A stretch of 64,000 bases of DNA from Myxococcales bacterium. GTDB lineage: Bacteria > Myxococcota > Polyangia > Polyangiales > Polyangiaceae. The position numbers and the translations under genes are program-made. The DNA lies in assembly GCA_003151595.1 (NCBI GenBank), contig PLXW01000089.1, positions 24,305-88,304 on the forward strand, read 5' to 3'. Shown here one piece after another: positions 19,524 through 28,426 of the stretch. Every line of letters starts with the position of its first letter. The stretch's first letter is position 1. Under the pieces are notes generated by a model that made no database searches, was not told the origin of the DNA, and saw only the letters and a list, made by a program, of their open reading frames with translations.

Positions 19524-21134
19524 TCAAATCTCCACGGCCATTGGTTCTTCGTGGCCGGACTTCTTGTCAGCGCCGGCGTGGCGTCCATCGTCGAGCAGGA
19601 TCACGAGCGGGATCGAAACGCAGAAGACGAGCCCCGCCATGAAGAAGGCGCGGTCGAAGCCGAGCATCGACGCCTGAATCTCGACCAGGCCGTCGAGCAT
19701 CCGCATCGCGCGGCTCGTGGCCGTGACGGCGTCGACGCCGTGGTTCATGAGCATCGTCTGGATTCCCGCGAGCCGCTGCGTCACGTTGGGATCGCCGACG
19801 GCGACGTGCGCCACCAGCCCCGCCCGCGCTTCGACCGTGTAGCGCGTGAGCAGCGCCGCGAAGATCGCCACGCCGAAGCTCCCCCCGAGCTGTCGCACGA
19901 GGTTGTTGAGCCCTGTGGCGTCGCTCATCCGCTTTCGTTCGATGGTCGCCAGGGCCACCGTCGAGAGCGGGATGAAGATGCACGACAGCGCGACGCCCTG
20001 AATCATCTGTGGAATGAGGATCTCGCGGCTGCTCGTCGTCAGCGTGAAGCGGCTCATCTGAAAGCAGGTGAACGCGCCGAGCGTGAGGCCGATCGAGATC
20101 ACGAGGCGCGGAGAGGTCTTGTTGTAGATCGCGCCGACAATCGGGATCGTGACCAGCATGACGAGCGATCGCGGCATGAGCGCGAGCCCGGTCTGCATGG
20201 CGTCGTAGCCGAGGAACTCCTGCATGTAGATCGGCAGAAGGAACAACGTCGAGAACAGCACCGCTCCGAGCACCGCGCCGATGCTCGTGCCCGTCGCCAG
20301 CGATCGATTCTTGAGCACGCGCAGGTTCACCGCCGGCTTCTCGACGGTGAGCTCCCACACGATGAACATCACCAGTGACGCGGTCGCAATGGCCGCATAG
20401 GCCACGTTCTGCTTCGACTCGAACCAGTTGTACTGCTCCCCCTGCTCGAGCAGCGTCTGAAGCGCGCCGAGGCCGATGATGAGCAGCGCCATCCCGGTCC
20501 AGTCGACGTCGCCCTTCACGCGCTCGAAGTACGGCGGGTCGTGCACGATGCGCCACACCATGAAGAGGCCGAGCGCGCCGACGGGGAGGTTGATGTAGAA
20601 AATCCACGGCCACGAGTAGTTGTCGACGATGTAGCCGCCGAGCGTGGGGCCGATGGCCGGGCCGAGCATGATGGCGAAGGCGTAGAGGCCCATGGCCATC
20701 CCTTGTTCCTTCGGCGGGAACGTCTCGCGGAGGATCGCTTGTTCCGTCGGTTGTAGCGCGCCGGCGCCGAGCCCCTGAAGGATGCGGAAGATGACGAGCG
20801 TCGGGAGCGTGCGCGCCGCGCCGCAGAAGAACGAGCCGACGAGGAAGAGAATGAGCCCCGCCAGGTAGATGCGTTTGCGCCCGAAGCGCATGCCGAGCCC
20901 TGCGGTGAGCGGCATGATGATGACGGCGGCGACGATGTAGCCCGTCGAGACCCACGTGATCTCCTCGACCGACGCGGAGAGGGTGCCTCGGAGGTGGGGG
21001 AGGGCCACGTTGACGATCGACGTGTCGATCGTCCCCATGAGCGTCCCGAACGTCACCGCGATGGCGATGAGCCATTTGTTCTTCGGGTAGACGATCGGCG
21101 CGCTCGAAGGCGTCGCGGTGGCGGTGGCGCTCAT
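19524..21134 (-). CDS. DHA2-family MFS drug efflux permease (EmrB/QacA type)
   Basis: A 14-helix proton-driven efflux pump of 536 residues. Family motifs are GTLMGTIDTSIVNVALP in helix 1 (motif D1), GMRFGRKRIYLAG (motif A), RILQGLGAGALQPTEQAI (motif B) and LGPAIGPTLGGYIVDNYSWPWIFYINLPVG (motif C region). The C-terminal cytoplasmic tail is short and charged. The ATG at 21134 overlaps the TGA of the tetR gene (ATGA), and the pump stop is two nt before the HlyD start, so all three should be co-translated. The substrate cannot be told from the sequence. Confidence 0.94.
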   Translation of the reverse strand: MSATATATPSSAPIVYPKNKWLIAIAVTFGTLMGTIDTSIVNVALPHLRGTLSASVEEITWVSTGYIVAAVIIMPLTAGLGMRFGRKRIYLAGLILFLVGSFFCGAARTLPTLVIFRILQGLGAGALQPTEQAILRETFPPKEQGMAMGLYAFAIMLGPAIGPTLGGYIVDNYSWPWIFYINLPVGALGLFMVWRIVHDPPYFERVKGDVDWTGMALLIIGLGALQTLLEQGEQYNWFESKQNVAYAAIATASLVMFIVWELTVEKPAVNLRVLKNRSLATGTSIGAVLGAVLFSTLFLLPIYMQEFLGYDAMQTGLALMPRSLVMLVTIPIVGAIYNKTSPRLVISIGLTLGAFTCFQMSRFTLTTSSREILIPQMIQGVALSCIFIPLSTVALATIERKRMSDATGLNNLVRQLGGSFGVAIFAALLTRYTVEARAGLVAHVAVGDPNVTQRLAGIQTMLMNHGVDAVTATSRAMRMLDGLVEIQASMLGFDRAFFMAGLVFCVSIPLVILLDDGRHAGADKKSGHEEPMAVEI

Positions 21135-21805
21135 CGACTTTTCTTCGATGCTCGAGCAGGCGATCGGGATGCACCGCGAAGAAAAAGTCTCACGACGAGG
21201 GCGCCGTCGTTCGCCAGCGGCGCCGCGCTGTCGTTCTGGAGGGCGCCGATCGTGAACCCGCGCACGAGCGCGCCCAGAAACCGCGCCAGGCTCGGGGGGT
21301 CGGAGGGCTCGAGGGCGCCGGCGGCGATCCCCTCGGTGATCACGGCCATGAAGATGGCCCTCACCCGCGCGATGTTCTTGGCCGACTTCGCGCCCAGGAT
21401 GGCGGTCGCCGACGCGTTTCCGCCGCCGATGAGCCCATGGTCGGCGGCCACGGTGAAGAACGCGCGATGCGTGTCGACGTACTTGAGCATGCGATCGATC
21501 CGCGCTCGAAGACGCCCTTCGAACCCGCGCGGGTCGGCTTCGTGGGCTTCGAGCTGCGAGATGAACCCCTCGGTCCGCTCCTCCAAGAGCGCGCGGAGCA
21601 CGTCTTCCTTCTGCTCGAAGTGGTTGTAGACGGTCCCCACGGCGATGCGCGCGCGGGCAGCGACGTCCTGGATGCGCGCGCGATGGAACCCGCGCTCGGC
21701 GAAGACCACCTCGGCGGCCTCCAGGATCGCGTTGCGAAACAGCGCGCGCGCTTCGTCCCGGCGGCTCGGAGGGGTCGGAGCTCGTCGTGCGGAGGCGATA
21801 CTCAC
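21131..21805 (-). CDS. TetR-family repressor of the efflux operon
   Basis: A 224-residue regulator. The N-terminal helix-turn-helix is clear at about residues 28-75 (ILEAAEVVFAERGF, IQDVAARARIAVGTVYNHFEQKEDVL), while the C-terminal ligand domain is divergent, as usual. The start codon is GTG at 21805; no downstream Met could serve without losing the DNA-binding domain. A TGAAT-N4-ATTCA inverted repeat sits five nt upstream, so autorepression is likely. It is the first gene of the efflux operon and probably senses a substrate of the pump. Confidence 0.92.
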   Translation of the reverse strand: MSIASARRAPTPPSRRDEARALFRNAILEAAEVVFAERGFHRARIQDVAARARIAVGTVYNHFEQKEDVLRALLEERTEGFISQLEAHEADPRGFEGRLRARIDRMLKYVDTHRAFFTVAADHGLIGGGNASATAILGAKSAKNIARVRAIFMAVITEGIAAGALEPSDPPSLARFLGALVRGFTIGALQNDSAAPLANDGALVVRLFLRGASRSPARASKKSR

Positions 21806-21809
21806 TTCG

Positions 21810-21823
21810 TGAATATTGATTCA
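21810..21823. promoter_or_regulatory. candidate TetR operator TGAAT-N4-ATTCA
   Basis: A perfect 5-bp inverted repeat with a 4-nt AT-rich centre, immediately upstream of the tetR start. TGAAT/ATTCA arms are common in AcrR/TetR-family operators. It is one of the few AT-rich patches in the area, so it may also contain the -10 element. Confidence 0.45.
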
Positions 21824-21900
21824 TCTCGTGACCGGGCGCCAGCGTGGCGTGGCCCGAGCGGTGGTTCGACGCGCCGAGCGGCGCTACAGTACCGGCGCCG

Positions 21901-23182
21901 ATGGATCAGAGGCTCATCGCCGTGGCGTTGCCGATCTTCTTCGCGATGATCGCACTCGAAGTGCTGCTCTCGAGGCGAACCCTCCGACCCTCGCTACCGC
22001 TTCCCCGACTCGATCACCAACCTGAGCTGCGGCGTCGGTCAGCAAGCCTTGGAGCCATTTTTCCGAGTGGCGTGGCTCGCGGCGTACATCTTCCTCTATG
22101 CGCACGCGCGCGTGGCCAGCGTTCCCGTGAGCTCGGTCGCGGGGTGGGTCGTGCTCGTCGTGGCCGTCGACTTCACCTATTACGTGTTCCACCGCGCGAG
22201 CCACCGCGTGAATTTCTTCTGGGCGTCGCATGTCGTTCATCACCAGAGCGAGGAGTACAACCTCTCCGTCGCGCTGCGGCAAAGCTGGATCGAGCTCCTC
22301 GTGCAGTGGGTCTTCTACCTCCCGCTGGCGATCGCCGGCTTCTCGCCGGTCGCGTTCGTCACCGTGAGCACTGCGAACTCGCTCTACCAGTTCTGGATCC
22401 ACACGCGCCTCGTGCGGCGACTGCCGGCGTGGATGGAGTGGTTCCTCAACACGCCGAGCCATCACCGCGTTCACCACGGCGTGAACCCCAAGTACATCGA
22501 CAAGAACTACGCCGGCATCTTCATTGTCTGGGACCGCATGCTCGGCACGTTCCACGAGGAAGAAGAAGAGCCGGTGTACGGTACGGTGAAGCCGCTCGCG
22601 AGCTTCAACCCGCTCTGGGCGAACACGCACTACTGGGTCGAAATCGCCGCCATGAGCCTTCGCACGCCGCGGTTCTTCGACAAGCTGCGCGCGTGGATCG
22701 CGCCGCCGGAGTGGAGACCGCGCGAGCTGTCGGACGGGCTGGGGTACGTGACCATCCCGGACGCGAGCCGCGACACGCAGAAGAAGTACGGCGTGCCCGT
22801 CGCGAGGGCGGTGTCGGTGTACGTGGCCACGCAATTCGTGACCGTGATCGCCGTGACGAGCGCGATGACACTATTGGGTCCGCGGATCCCGATGCTGGCC
22901 TTGGCGGCCGCCACGCTGCTCGTGCTCGTCGAGGTGGTGGTGTGGGGAGCGCTGTTCGAGGCGAAGGGGTGGGGGACGACGCTGGCGATCGTGCGGCTCA
23001 TGGCGACCGCGGCGGTCGTGGCGTGGTTCGCGCGCGACGTCGCGATGGGGATGGAGCTGACGATCGCGGTCGCGATCGTGATGCTGGGGATGAGCGCGTG
23101 GGTCGCGCGCGTTCGTTCGGCCGGTGTGCCGGCGACGAGTCAGCGTGCGGGCGGCGCGATCGACGGCGTCGCCGCGCCATAG
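21901..23182 (+). CDS. sterol desaturase family protein, frameshifted near the N-terminus
   Basis: This is a membrane di-iron hydroxylase/desaturase of the fatty-acid hydroxylase superfamily. The His clusters are HRASH, HVVHHQSE and HHRVHHG, all in the frame that ends at 23182, with several membrane helices on both sides. The natural N-terminus MDQRLIAVALPIFFAMIALE begins at 21901 in a different frame. The two frames join if one C is removed from the CCC of the run AACCCTCC near 21979-21986, giving SRRTSDPRYRFPDSITNLSCG. As written the gene is interrupted; only a TTG at 22049 could start the downstream frame, losing the first membrane helix. This is either a sequencing indel or a recent mutation. 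The 3' end overlaps the convergent kinase gene by 43 nt. Confidence 0.8.
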
Positions 23183-25104
23183 GCTTCGCTGGGGACGAAC
23201 TGGCGGAGCTGCCAGGTGTGGAAGTAGAGGCGCTCTTGCGTGGCGTGGAGCGCGTCGCGGAATCGGGCGACGAAGATCGACGCCGTCACGATGACGGCGA
23301 CGTTCGTGAAGAAGAGGAACACGAGCGTCGGGACGGGCGGGAAGCGCATGATCTGAGGGAGCGTGACGACGGCCCCCCCTTCGAAGGCGATCGACGGCGG
23401 CAGAACGCCGACGAGCTCGAGAAGGAGCGGCACGGCCACGGCGAGACAGCCCGCGCCGATCGCCCATGCGCGCCGCGATCGGTCCGCGCTCGACACGTAG
23501 AGGATCGTGTTCACCGCGGCGATGCCCGGGAGGAGCATGAACGGACCCGCGACGCCGACCGACGCCGCGATCGCCACGGTCGAAACGAAGAGGGCGATGT
23601 CCGCCGCGCGCGTCACGCGCGACTCCTTCGCGCGCCCCACGTACCAATTCGCGGCGGCGGCCGCGATGAAGAGCACGTCGCACAGCGCGCCCCACTTCAG
23701 GTCGCGCACGCCCATCCACCACACGAGCGGCGCGTACACGAGCCACGTCGCGTAGCCGATGGCTGCCGTGCGCGCGGCGACGCGCTGCGTGTGAACGAGG
23801 GCCCGCGAGAGATCGGCGCTAGCTTCGGGCGGTAGCTCGCGCGGCGGCTCGGTGAAGAGACGAACGAGCGCCTTCATGGCGTCGACGTTCGTCGGATCGA
23901 GGGCGACGGCGCGGCTCACTTCGCGCATCGCCAGCGCGCGTTCGCCGACGGCGTCTCCTCCGCCGCGGAGCGCACGATCGGTGGCTTCGGTCGCGAGGCG
24001 CGCGTGATCCTTGGCCAGCGTGCGTCGTCGCTCGACGTCGCGATCGCCGGAGAGGAACGCTTCGATGGCATCGTAGATCTCGCGCGCGGTCGCGTAGCGA
24101 TCGGCCCTCTCGACGGAGGTCGCCCGCACACAGATCACGTCGAGCTCGGGCGGTACGTCGCGCCACGGCGCGCGAATCGAAGGTCGCGCGTCGGCGCCTT
24201 GCAGCGTGGAGCGGAGCACCTCGTCGCTCGATCCCCGCGCATGGAGCGGCTCGTAGGCCAGGAGCTCGAACAGGATCGCACCCAGCGCGTACACGTCGGC
24301 GCGCGCGTCGAGCACCACGTCGTCGCGGCGCGCTTGCTCCGGTGACATGTAGCCCGGCGTCCCCATCAGCGTACCGAACGCGGTCCGCGGCGCGTCGTCG
24401 GTCGCAGGATCGGGGGTGACCGCGCGATGGCTCTCGGGCGCGTCGTCCTCCTTCTCGACCACCTTCGCCAGGCCCCAGTCGAGGACGTACACCTCGCCGA
24501 AGTCACCGAGCATGATGTTGTCGGGCTTGAGGTCGCGGTGAAGAACGCCGCGCGCGTGCGCGAAGTCTGTGGCGAGGCACACGCTGGCGAAGGCCGTCAG
24601 GAGCTTGTGGCGGGTCCATTCGCGCGCCGTCGCGCCGATGCCGTCGCGAAGCTCTTCGAGCACCTGCTCGAACGTCTTGCCGCGCACGCGACGCATGGTG
24701 AAGTACGCGCTGCCGTTCGCGTCGCGACCCAGGTCGTACACCGGCACGATCGACGGGTGCTCGAGCTGCCCCTGCACACGGGCTTCACGCACGAAGCGCG
24801 TGCGAGCGTCCGCGTGGCCGCCGCGCTCGGCGCGGATCACCTTCATGGCGATGTCGCGCCCGACGCGATGGTCCGCGCACAGGTAGACCTCGCCCATCCC
24901 GCCCTCACCGAGGCGATCGCGCATCTCGTAGCGCGCGCCTCGCGGCTCGAGGTCGTCGAGATCATCGCGCGCTCCGTCGCGAGGATCGCGCGTCGATCGC
25001 GCCGCAGGGGAGTCGGCGAGCGTGCGCTTGTCGTCGTCCACGCTCTCGGGCGTGGCGCCGAGGGCGAAGGGCTTCGTGGGGGGCGCGGTCTTGTCGTCCG
25101 GCAT
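23140..25104 (-). CDS. membrane Ser/Thr protein kinase
   Basis: A 654-residue protein. After a charged N-tail, the kinase domain spans about 58-350, with the Gly loop LGEGGMGEVYL, Lys88 (IAMKVI), HRDLKPDN (189-196), DWG (209-211) in place of DFG, and GTPGYMSPE. DWG is a known variant in bacterial kinases, so the enzyme should be active. A helical stretch (360-440) leads to a C-terminal region with about six membrane helices (from about 455 to 605) and a short tail. The sensor domain is thus membrane-embedded rather than PASTA-like. Its ATG is one nt after the stop of a tetR gene, implying one operon. Confidence 0.93.
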   Translation of the reverse strand: MPDDKTAPPTKPFALGATPESVDDDKRTLADSPAARSTRDPRDGARDDLDDLEPRGARYEMRDRLGEGGMGEVYLCADHRVGRDIAMKVIRAERGGHADARTRFVREARVQGQLEHPSIVPVYDLGRDANGSAYFTMRRVRGKTFEQVLEELRDGIGATAREWTRHKLLTAFASVCLATDFAHARGVLHRDLKPDNIMLGDFGEVYVLDWGLAKVVEKEDDAPESHRAVTPDPATDDAPRTAFGTLMGTPGYMSPEQARRDDVVLDARADVYALGAILFELLAYEPLHARGSSDEVLRSTLQGADARPSIRAPWRDVPPELDVICVRATSVERADRYATAREIYDAIEAFLSGDRDVERRRTLAKDHARLATEATDRALRGGGDAVGERALAMREVSRAVALDPTNVDAMKALVRLFTEPPRELPPEASADLSRALVHTQRVAARTAAIGYATWLVYAPLVWWMGVRDLKWGALCDVLFIAAAAANWYVGRAKESRVTRAADIALFVSTVAIAASVGVAGPFMLLPGIAAVNTILYVSSADRSRRAWAIGAGCLAVAVPLLLELVGVLPPSIAFEGGAVVTLPQIMRFPPVPTLVFLFFTNVAVIVTASIFVARFRDALHATQERLYFHTWQLRQFVPSEAYGAATPSIAPPAR

Positions 25105-25105
25105 C

Positions 25106-25738
25106 TCAGTCCTCGGGAGGGTTCTTCAACAAGTAGCGCGAGAGCATCTGCGCCAGCTCCGAGGCGAGCTCGCCGCTCGAGAGCTGGGTGGGGAAATCGC
25201 GCGGCCCGGCGCGGATGATGTGGAGCGCCGTGATGACGACGAGGTGCGACGCCAGCGCGAGATCGCGCGGTCGCACTTGATCGCGGCGGTCCTGGAGCAC
25301 GCGCTCGATGAGCGCCGACGCTTGATGCGCCATCGTGATCCCGGCGTCTTGATCGCCCAGGTTCGAGGCCTCGGTGTACCAGCGGCGCACGAGCTCCTGT
25401 CGGCTCGTCACCACGTCCGCGAGCCCCTTCGACAGCTCGAGGATCGCTTCGTGAAGCGGCAGCTCGTCGAGGAGGTGAGCGCGCGAAGACAGCGACTCCA
25501 TCTCCGCGGTCCACAGGCGATGCACCACCGACTGCACCAGCGCCTCCTTGGTGGGGAAGTAATGGTAGAGCGTGCCGATGCTCACGCCGGCGATCTCCGC
25601 GATGCGGTTCGTCGTCGCGCCGTTGATCCCGAAGCGCGTGAACGCGATCTCGGTGGCGCGGATGAGGACGTCGACCGTGTTCTCGGCCCGTTTCTGACGC
25701 GGGGCGCGGCGAGGGCTCGTGCGCGCACGCCTGGGCAT
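25106..25738 (-). CDS. TetR/AcrR-family regulator upstream of the kinase
   Basis: A regulator of about 210 residues with a basic N-tail (MPRRARTSPRRAPRQKRAENT), a helix-turn-helix at about 20-70 (VLIRATEIAFTRFGINGATT, IAEIAGVSIGTLYHYFPTKEALV) and a variable effector domain. I chose the ATG that starts at the basic tail; a GTG 22 codons upstream (25804) is the alternative. No good Shine-Dalgarno supports either. It is followed after one nt by the membrane kinase gene, an unusual partner for a TetR repressor. Confidence 0.9.
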   Translation of the reverse strand: MPRRARTSPRRAPRQKRAENTVDVLIRATEIAFTRFGINGATTNRIAEIAGVSIGTLYHYFPTKEALVQSVVHRLWTAEMESLSSRAHLLDELPLHEAILELSKGLADVVTSRQELVRRWYTEASNLGDQDAGITMAHQASALIERVLQDRRDQVRPRDLALASHLVVITALHIIRAGPRDFPTQLSSGELASELAQMLSRYLLKNPPED

Positions 25739-25900
25739 GTCCAAGGAGACCACGAAATCGAGCGACCGATCTCGGCCGCGATCGGCGAACGCTCGCGCCT
25801 TCACGAAAGAGCTTGATTCGTAGCCTTTTGGCGATCGGCTCGGCGGCTCGCCAACAATCGTCGAAGTCGAGTAACCCCATGTCGCGAACCGTGGCCCTCT

Positions 25901-28426
25901 ATGGCCATGCCTCGCACCGTCCGTTTGGTCTCCGTCGCCGCTTCGTTCGCCGTCTTTCCGCTGGTCGCCGTCGCGAGCTGCAGCTCGTCGTCGAACGGCA
26001 CGACGTCGCCGGCATCACCCGATGCATCGACTCCCGTTGATGCCGGGCCGCAGCCTCCGTTCGCGGCGGGGAGCCCGTGGCCGAAGTTTCGCGGCGACGC
26101 GCGGCAAGACGGTCGGAGCGCCGTGCATGCGACGACGACGGGGGGCGCGTTGTGGGCGTACCAGACGGGGAAGGGGATCTTCAGCTCGCCGGTCGTGGCC
26201 GCCGACGGAACGATCTACATCGGCTCCGCCGACCGGACGTTCTACGCGCTCCACGCCGACGGCACGCTCGCCTGGAACTTGCTCACGGGCGAGATCGTCG
26301 ACTCCGCCGCCGTGCTCGACGACAAGGGGAACGTCTACTTCGGGTCGGGCGACGGCAAGCTCCGCGCGCTGAATGCGAAGACCGGCGCGGTCGTGTGGAC
26401 GATGCCGGCCGACGCGCCGACCGTGAACGGCGCGTACATCAACTGGTTCGAGGGGAACGTCGCGCTCGGAATGGACGGCCAGCTCTACGCGCCCAACGAC
26501 AATTACTTCATCTACGCGGTCGATCGCGCGACGGGGACGCCGACGTGGAAGTTCAAGACGCCCGACCAGACGTGGTCGCTCCCCGCGGTCGATCCCGCCA
26601 GCGGCACCCTCTTCGTCGGCAACAACAACATGGTGCCGCTGCTCGGCCCCAACACGTTCAGCATCTTGTCCGACGGCGGACAGAACTGGAGCGCGAGCAC
26701 GCTCGGTACCGTGGCCGCGAGCCCGATGTTGACCGACGACGGGATGGTCATCCTCGGCGCGTTCGACGGCTACGTGCACGCTTACGATCGCACGCTCGGA
26801 GAAGAGCAGTGGAGCCTCGCCACGCGCGATCACGTCTACTCGAGCGCCGCGCGCCTCCCCGATGGGACGATCGTCGTTCCGTCGGCCGACGGGAGCCTCT
26901 ACGCGATGGACGCGAAGACGGGCGCGCCGAAATGGCAGCTCGATACGTCGCAGCCGGTCCGATCGTCGCCGTCGGTCGATGCCGACGGGAACATCTACTT
27001 CGGCGGCGGTGACGGGCGGCTCTACGTCGTCGGGGCGGACGGGAAGCTGCGGTGGTCGATGCTGCTCATCGACGCCGATCGGAACGACCTGAACGCGTCG
27101 CCTGCGCTGACGAACGACTCGATCATCCTCGCTGGCGAGAGCGGGCAGGTCTTCAGCGTGCCGTACGAGTACTGCCTGCGCGACGCGGGGAAGGCCGACG
27201 CGCGTTGCACGACGACGGTGCCTGCGCGCGCGGACGGGGCGTCGCTGGTGTGGACGACGTCGTTCGGCAACGCGCTCGACGCGCCGCCTGCGTCGATCGA
27301 TCCAACGCGCCCGATCACGCTGTCGCTCGTCGTGCGCGACAAGGGGAACGCGGAGCTGGCGATCATGGATGCGTCGGCGGTGACCGTGACGCTCGATCCG
27401 CCGTCGGCGACGAACGTGGTCGTCTCGGGTGACGGGAAGTTCGTGACGATCGTTCCGCAGACCGCGCTCACGCCTGGCGCCGACGGGACGGTGTCGATCA
27501 CGGTGAGCGCGCCGTACCTCACGGGCATGACGCGCTCGGGCCTTCAGCTCTCGGGCGGAACGCGTGCCGGCACCGCGCAGCTGGTGGCCAAGCCGAAGGT
27601 GAACGCCGCGGGGACGACGACGATCGATCCGGCGTCGACGTGGGAGGTCACGCGCCTCGCCGTGCCGCTGCCGACGGTCATGCCGAGCTACAACCAGATC
27701 GGGTTCGACTCGCTCACGTACCTGGTCGGTCTCGCGGAGCTCGATGCGGCTTCGAATCACGCCGTGGCGTGGATGGTCGGCGGGGAGCTCGACGCGAAAG
27801 GGAACGCGGCGGTCGATCCGAACGCCAAGGCGATCTTCCCGCTCGACGTGACGATCGACGGCGCGACGCTGACGATGAACGCGCCTGGCGGGCTCGACGT
27901 GCAGATCATGGCCATCAACCTGCCGTTCACGACGTTCCGCATGGACCTGCAGCTCGACGCGAAGGGGCAGGGGACGACCGCGGCGGCTTCGCTCATCGGG
28001 AGCACGAAGTGCTCGGGCGTGCCGACGTACGGGACGTTCCTCGAAGGGCTCGGGCTCTGCAATCCGCAGACGGATCTGATCGCGTTCGTCGCCGGCGCGA
28101 ACGTCCTCTATCACGGCGCGCAGGCTTCACCTGCGGGCGTGGGGACGGTCGCTTTCTCGGCGGCGGCCGACGGCGTGACGGCGACGCTCACGGGGTCGTC
28201 GATCGTGGCGGCCGATCACCTCGCGTCGATCTTGCTCGTCGATGCGACGACCGGCTCGTCGGTGACGCTCGGCTACGCGCTCGATACGGTGCGCACGCCC
28301 GCGGCCGACGGAACGCTGGCGTCGGTGAAGGTGCCGTTCAAGGGGGCGACGATTCCGGCGAGCGCGCGCGCGTATTTGATGATCGATACGGCGCCGGTGG
28401 CGAACGCGACGATCACGATCCCGTAG
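25901..28426 (+). CDS. PQQ-like beta-propeller lipoprotein
   Basis: An 841-residue lipoprotein (signal ending VAVASC). Residues about 55-420 are seven or eight PQQ/BamB-type blades, recognised by recurring units such as SSPVVAADGTIYIGSADRTFYAL and SSPSVDADGNIYFGGGDGRLYVV. Such propellers bind partners and are usually structural rather than enzymatic. The C-terminal half (about 450-841) is beta-rich, with Ig-like stretches (PITLSLVVRDKGNAEL) and few Cys. The stop codon directly abuts that of the convergent MFS gene with no base between. A second ATG two codons later is possible. Confidence 0.88.
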   Translation: MAMPRTVRLVSVAASFAVFPLVAVASCSSSSNGTTSPASPDASTPVDAGPQPPFAAGSPWPKFRGDARQDGRSAVHATTTGGALWAYQTGKGIFSSPVVAADGTIYIGSADRTFYALHADGTLAWNLLTGEIVDSAAVLDDKGNVYFGSGDGKLRALNAKTGAVVWTMPADAPTVNGAYINWFEGNVALGMDGQLYAPNDNYFIYAVDRATGTPTWKFKTPDQTWSLPAVDPASGTLFVGNNNMVPLLGPNTFSILSDGGQNWSASTLGTVAASPMLTDDGMVILGAFDGYVHAYDRTLGEEQWSLATRDHVYSSAARLPDGTIVVPSADGSLYAMDAKTGAPKWQLDTSQPVRSSPSVDADGNIYFGGGDGRLYVVGADGKLRWSMLLIDADRNDLNASPALTNDSIILAGESGQVFSVPYEYCLRDAGKADARCTTTVPARADGASLVWTTSFGNALDAPPASIDPTRPITLSLVVRDKGNAELAIMDASAVTVTLDPPSATNVVVSGDGKFVTIVPQTALTPGADGTVSITVSAPYLTGMTRSGLQLSGGTRAGTAQLVAKPKVNAAGTTTIDPASTWEVTRLAVPLPTVMPSYNQIGFDSLTYLVGLAELDAASNHAVAWMVGGELDAKGNAAVDPNAKAIFPLDVTIDGATLTMNAPGGLDVQIMAINLPFTTFRMDLQLDAKGQGTTAAASLIGSTKCSGVPTYGTFLEGLGLCNPQTDLIAFVAGANVLYHGAQASPAGVGTVAFSAAADGVTATLTGSSIVAADHLASILLVDATTGSSVTLGYALDTVRTPAADGTLASVKVPFKGATIPASARAYLMIDTAPVANATITIP

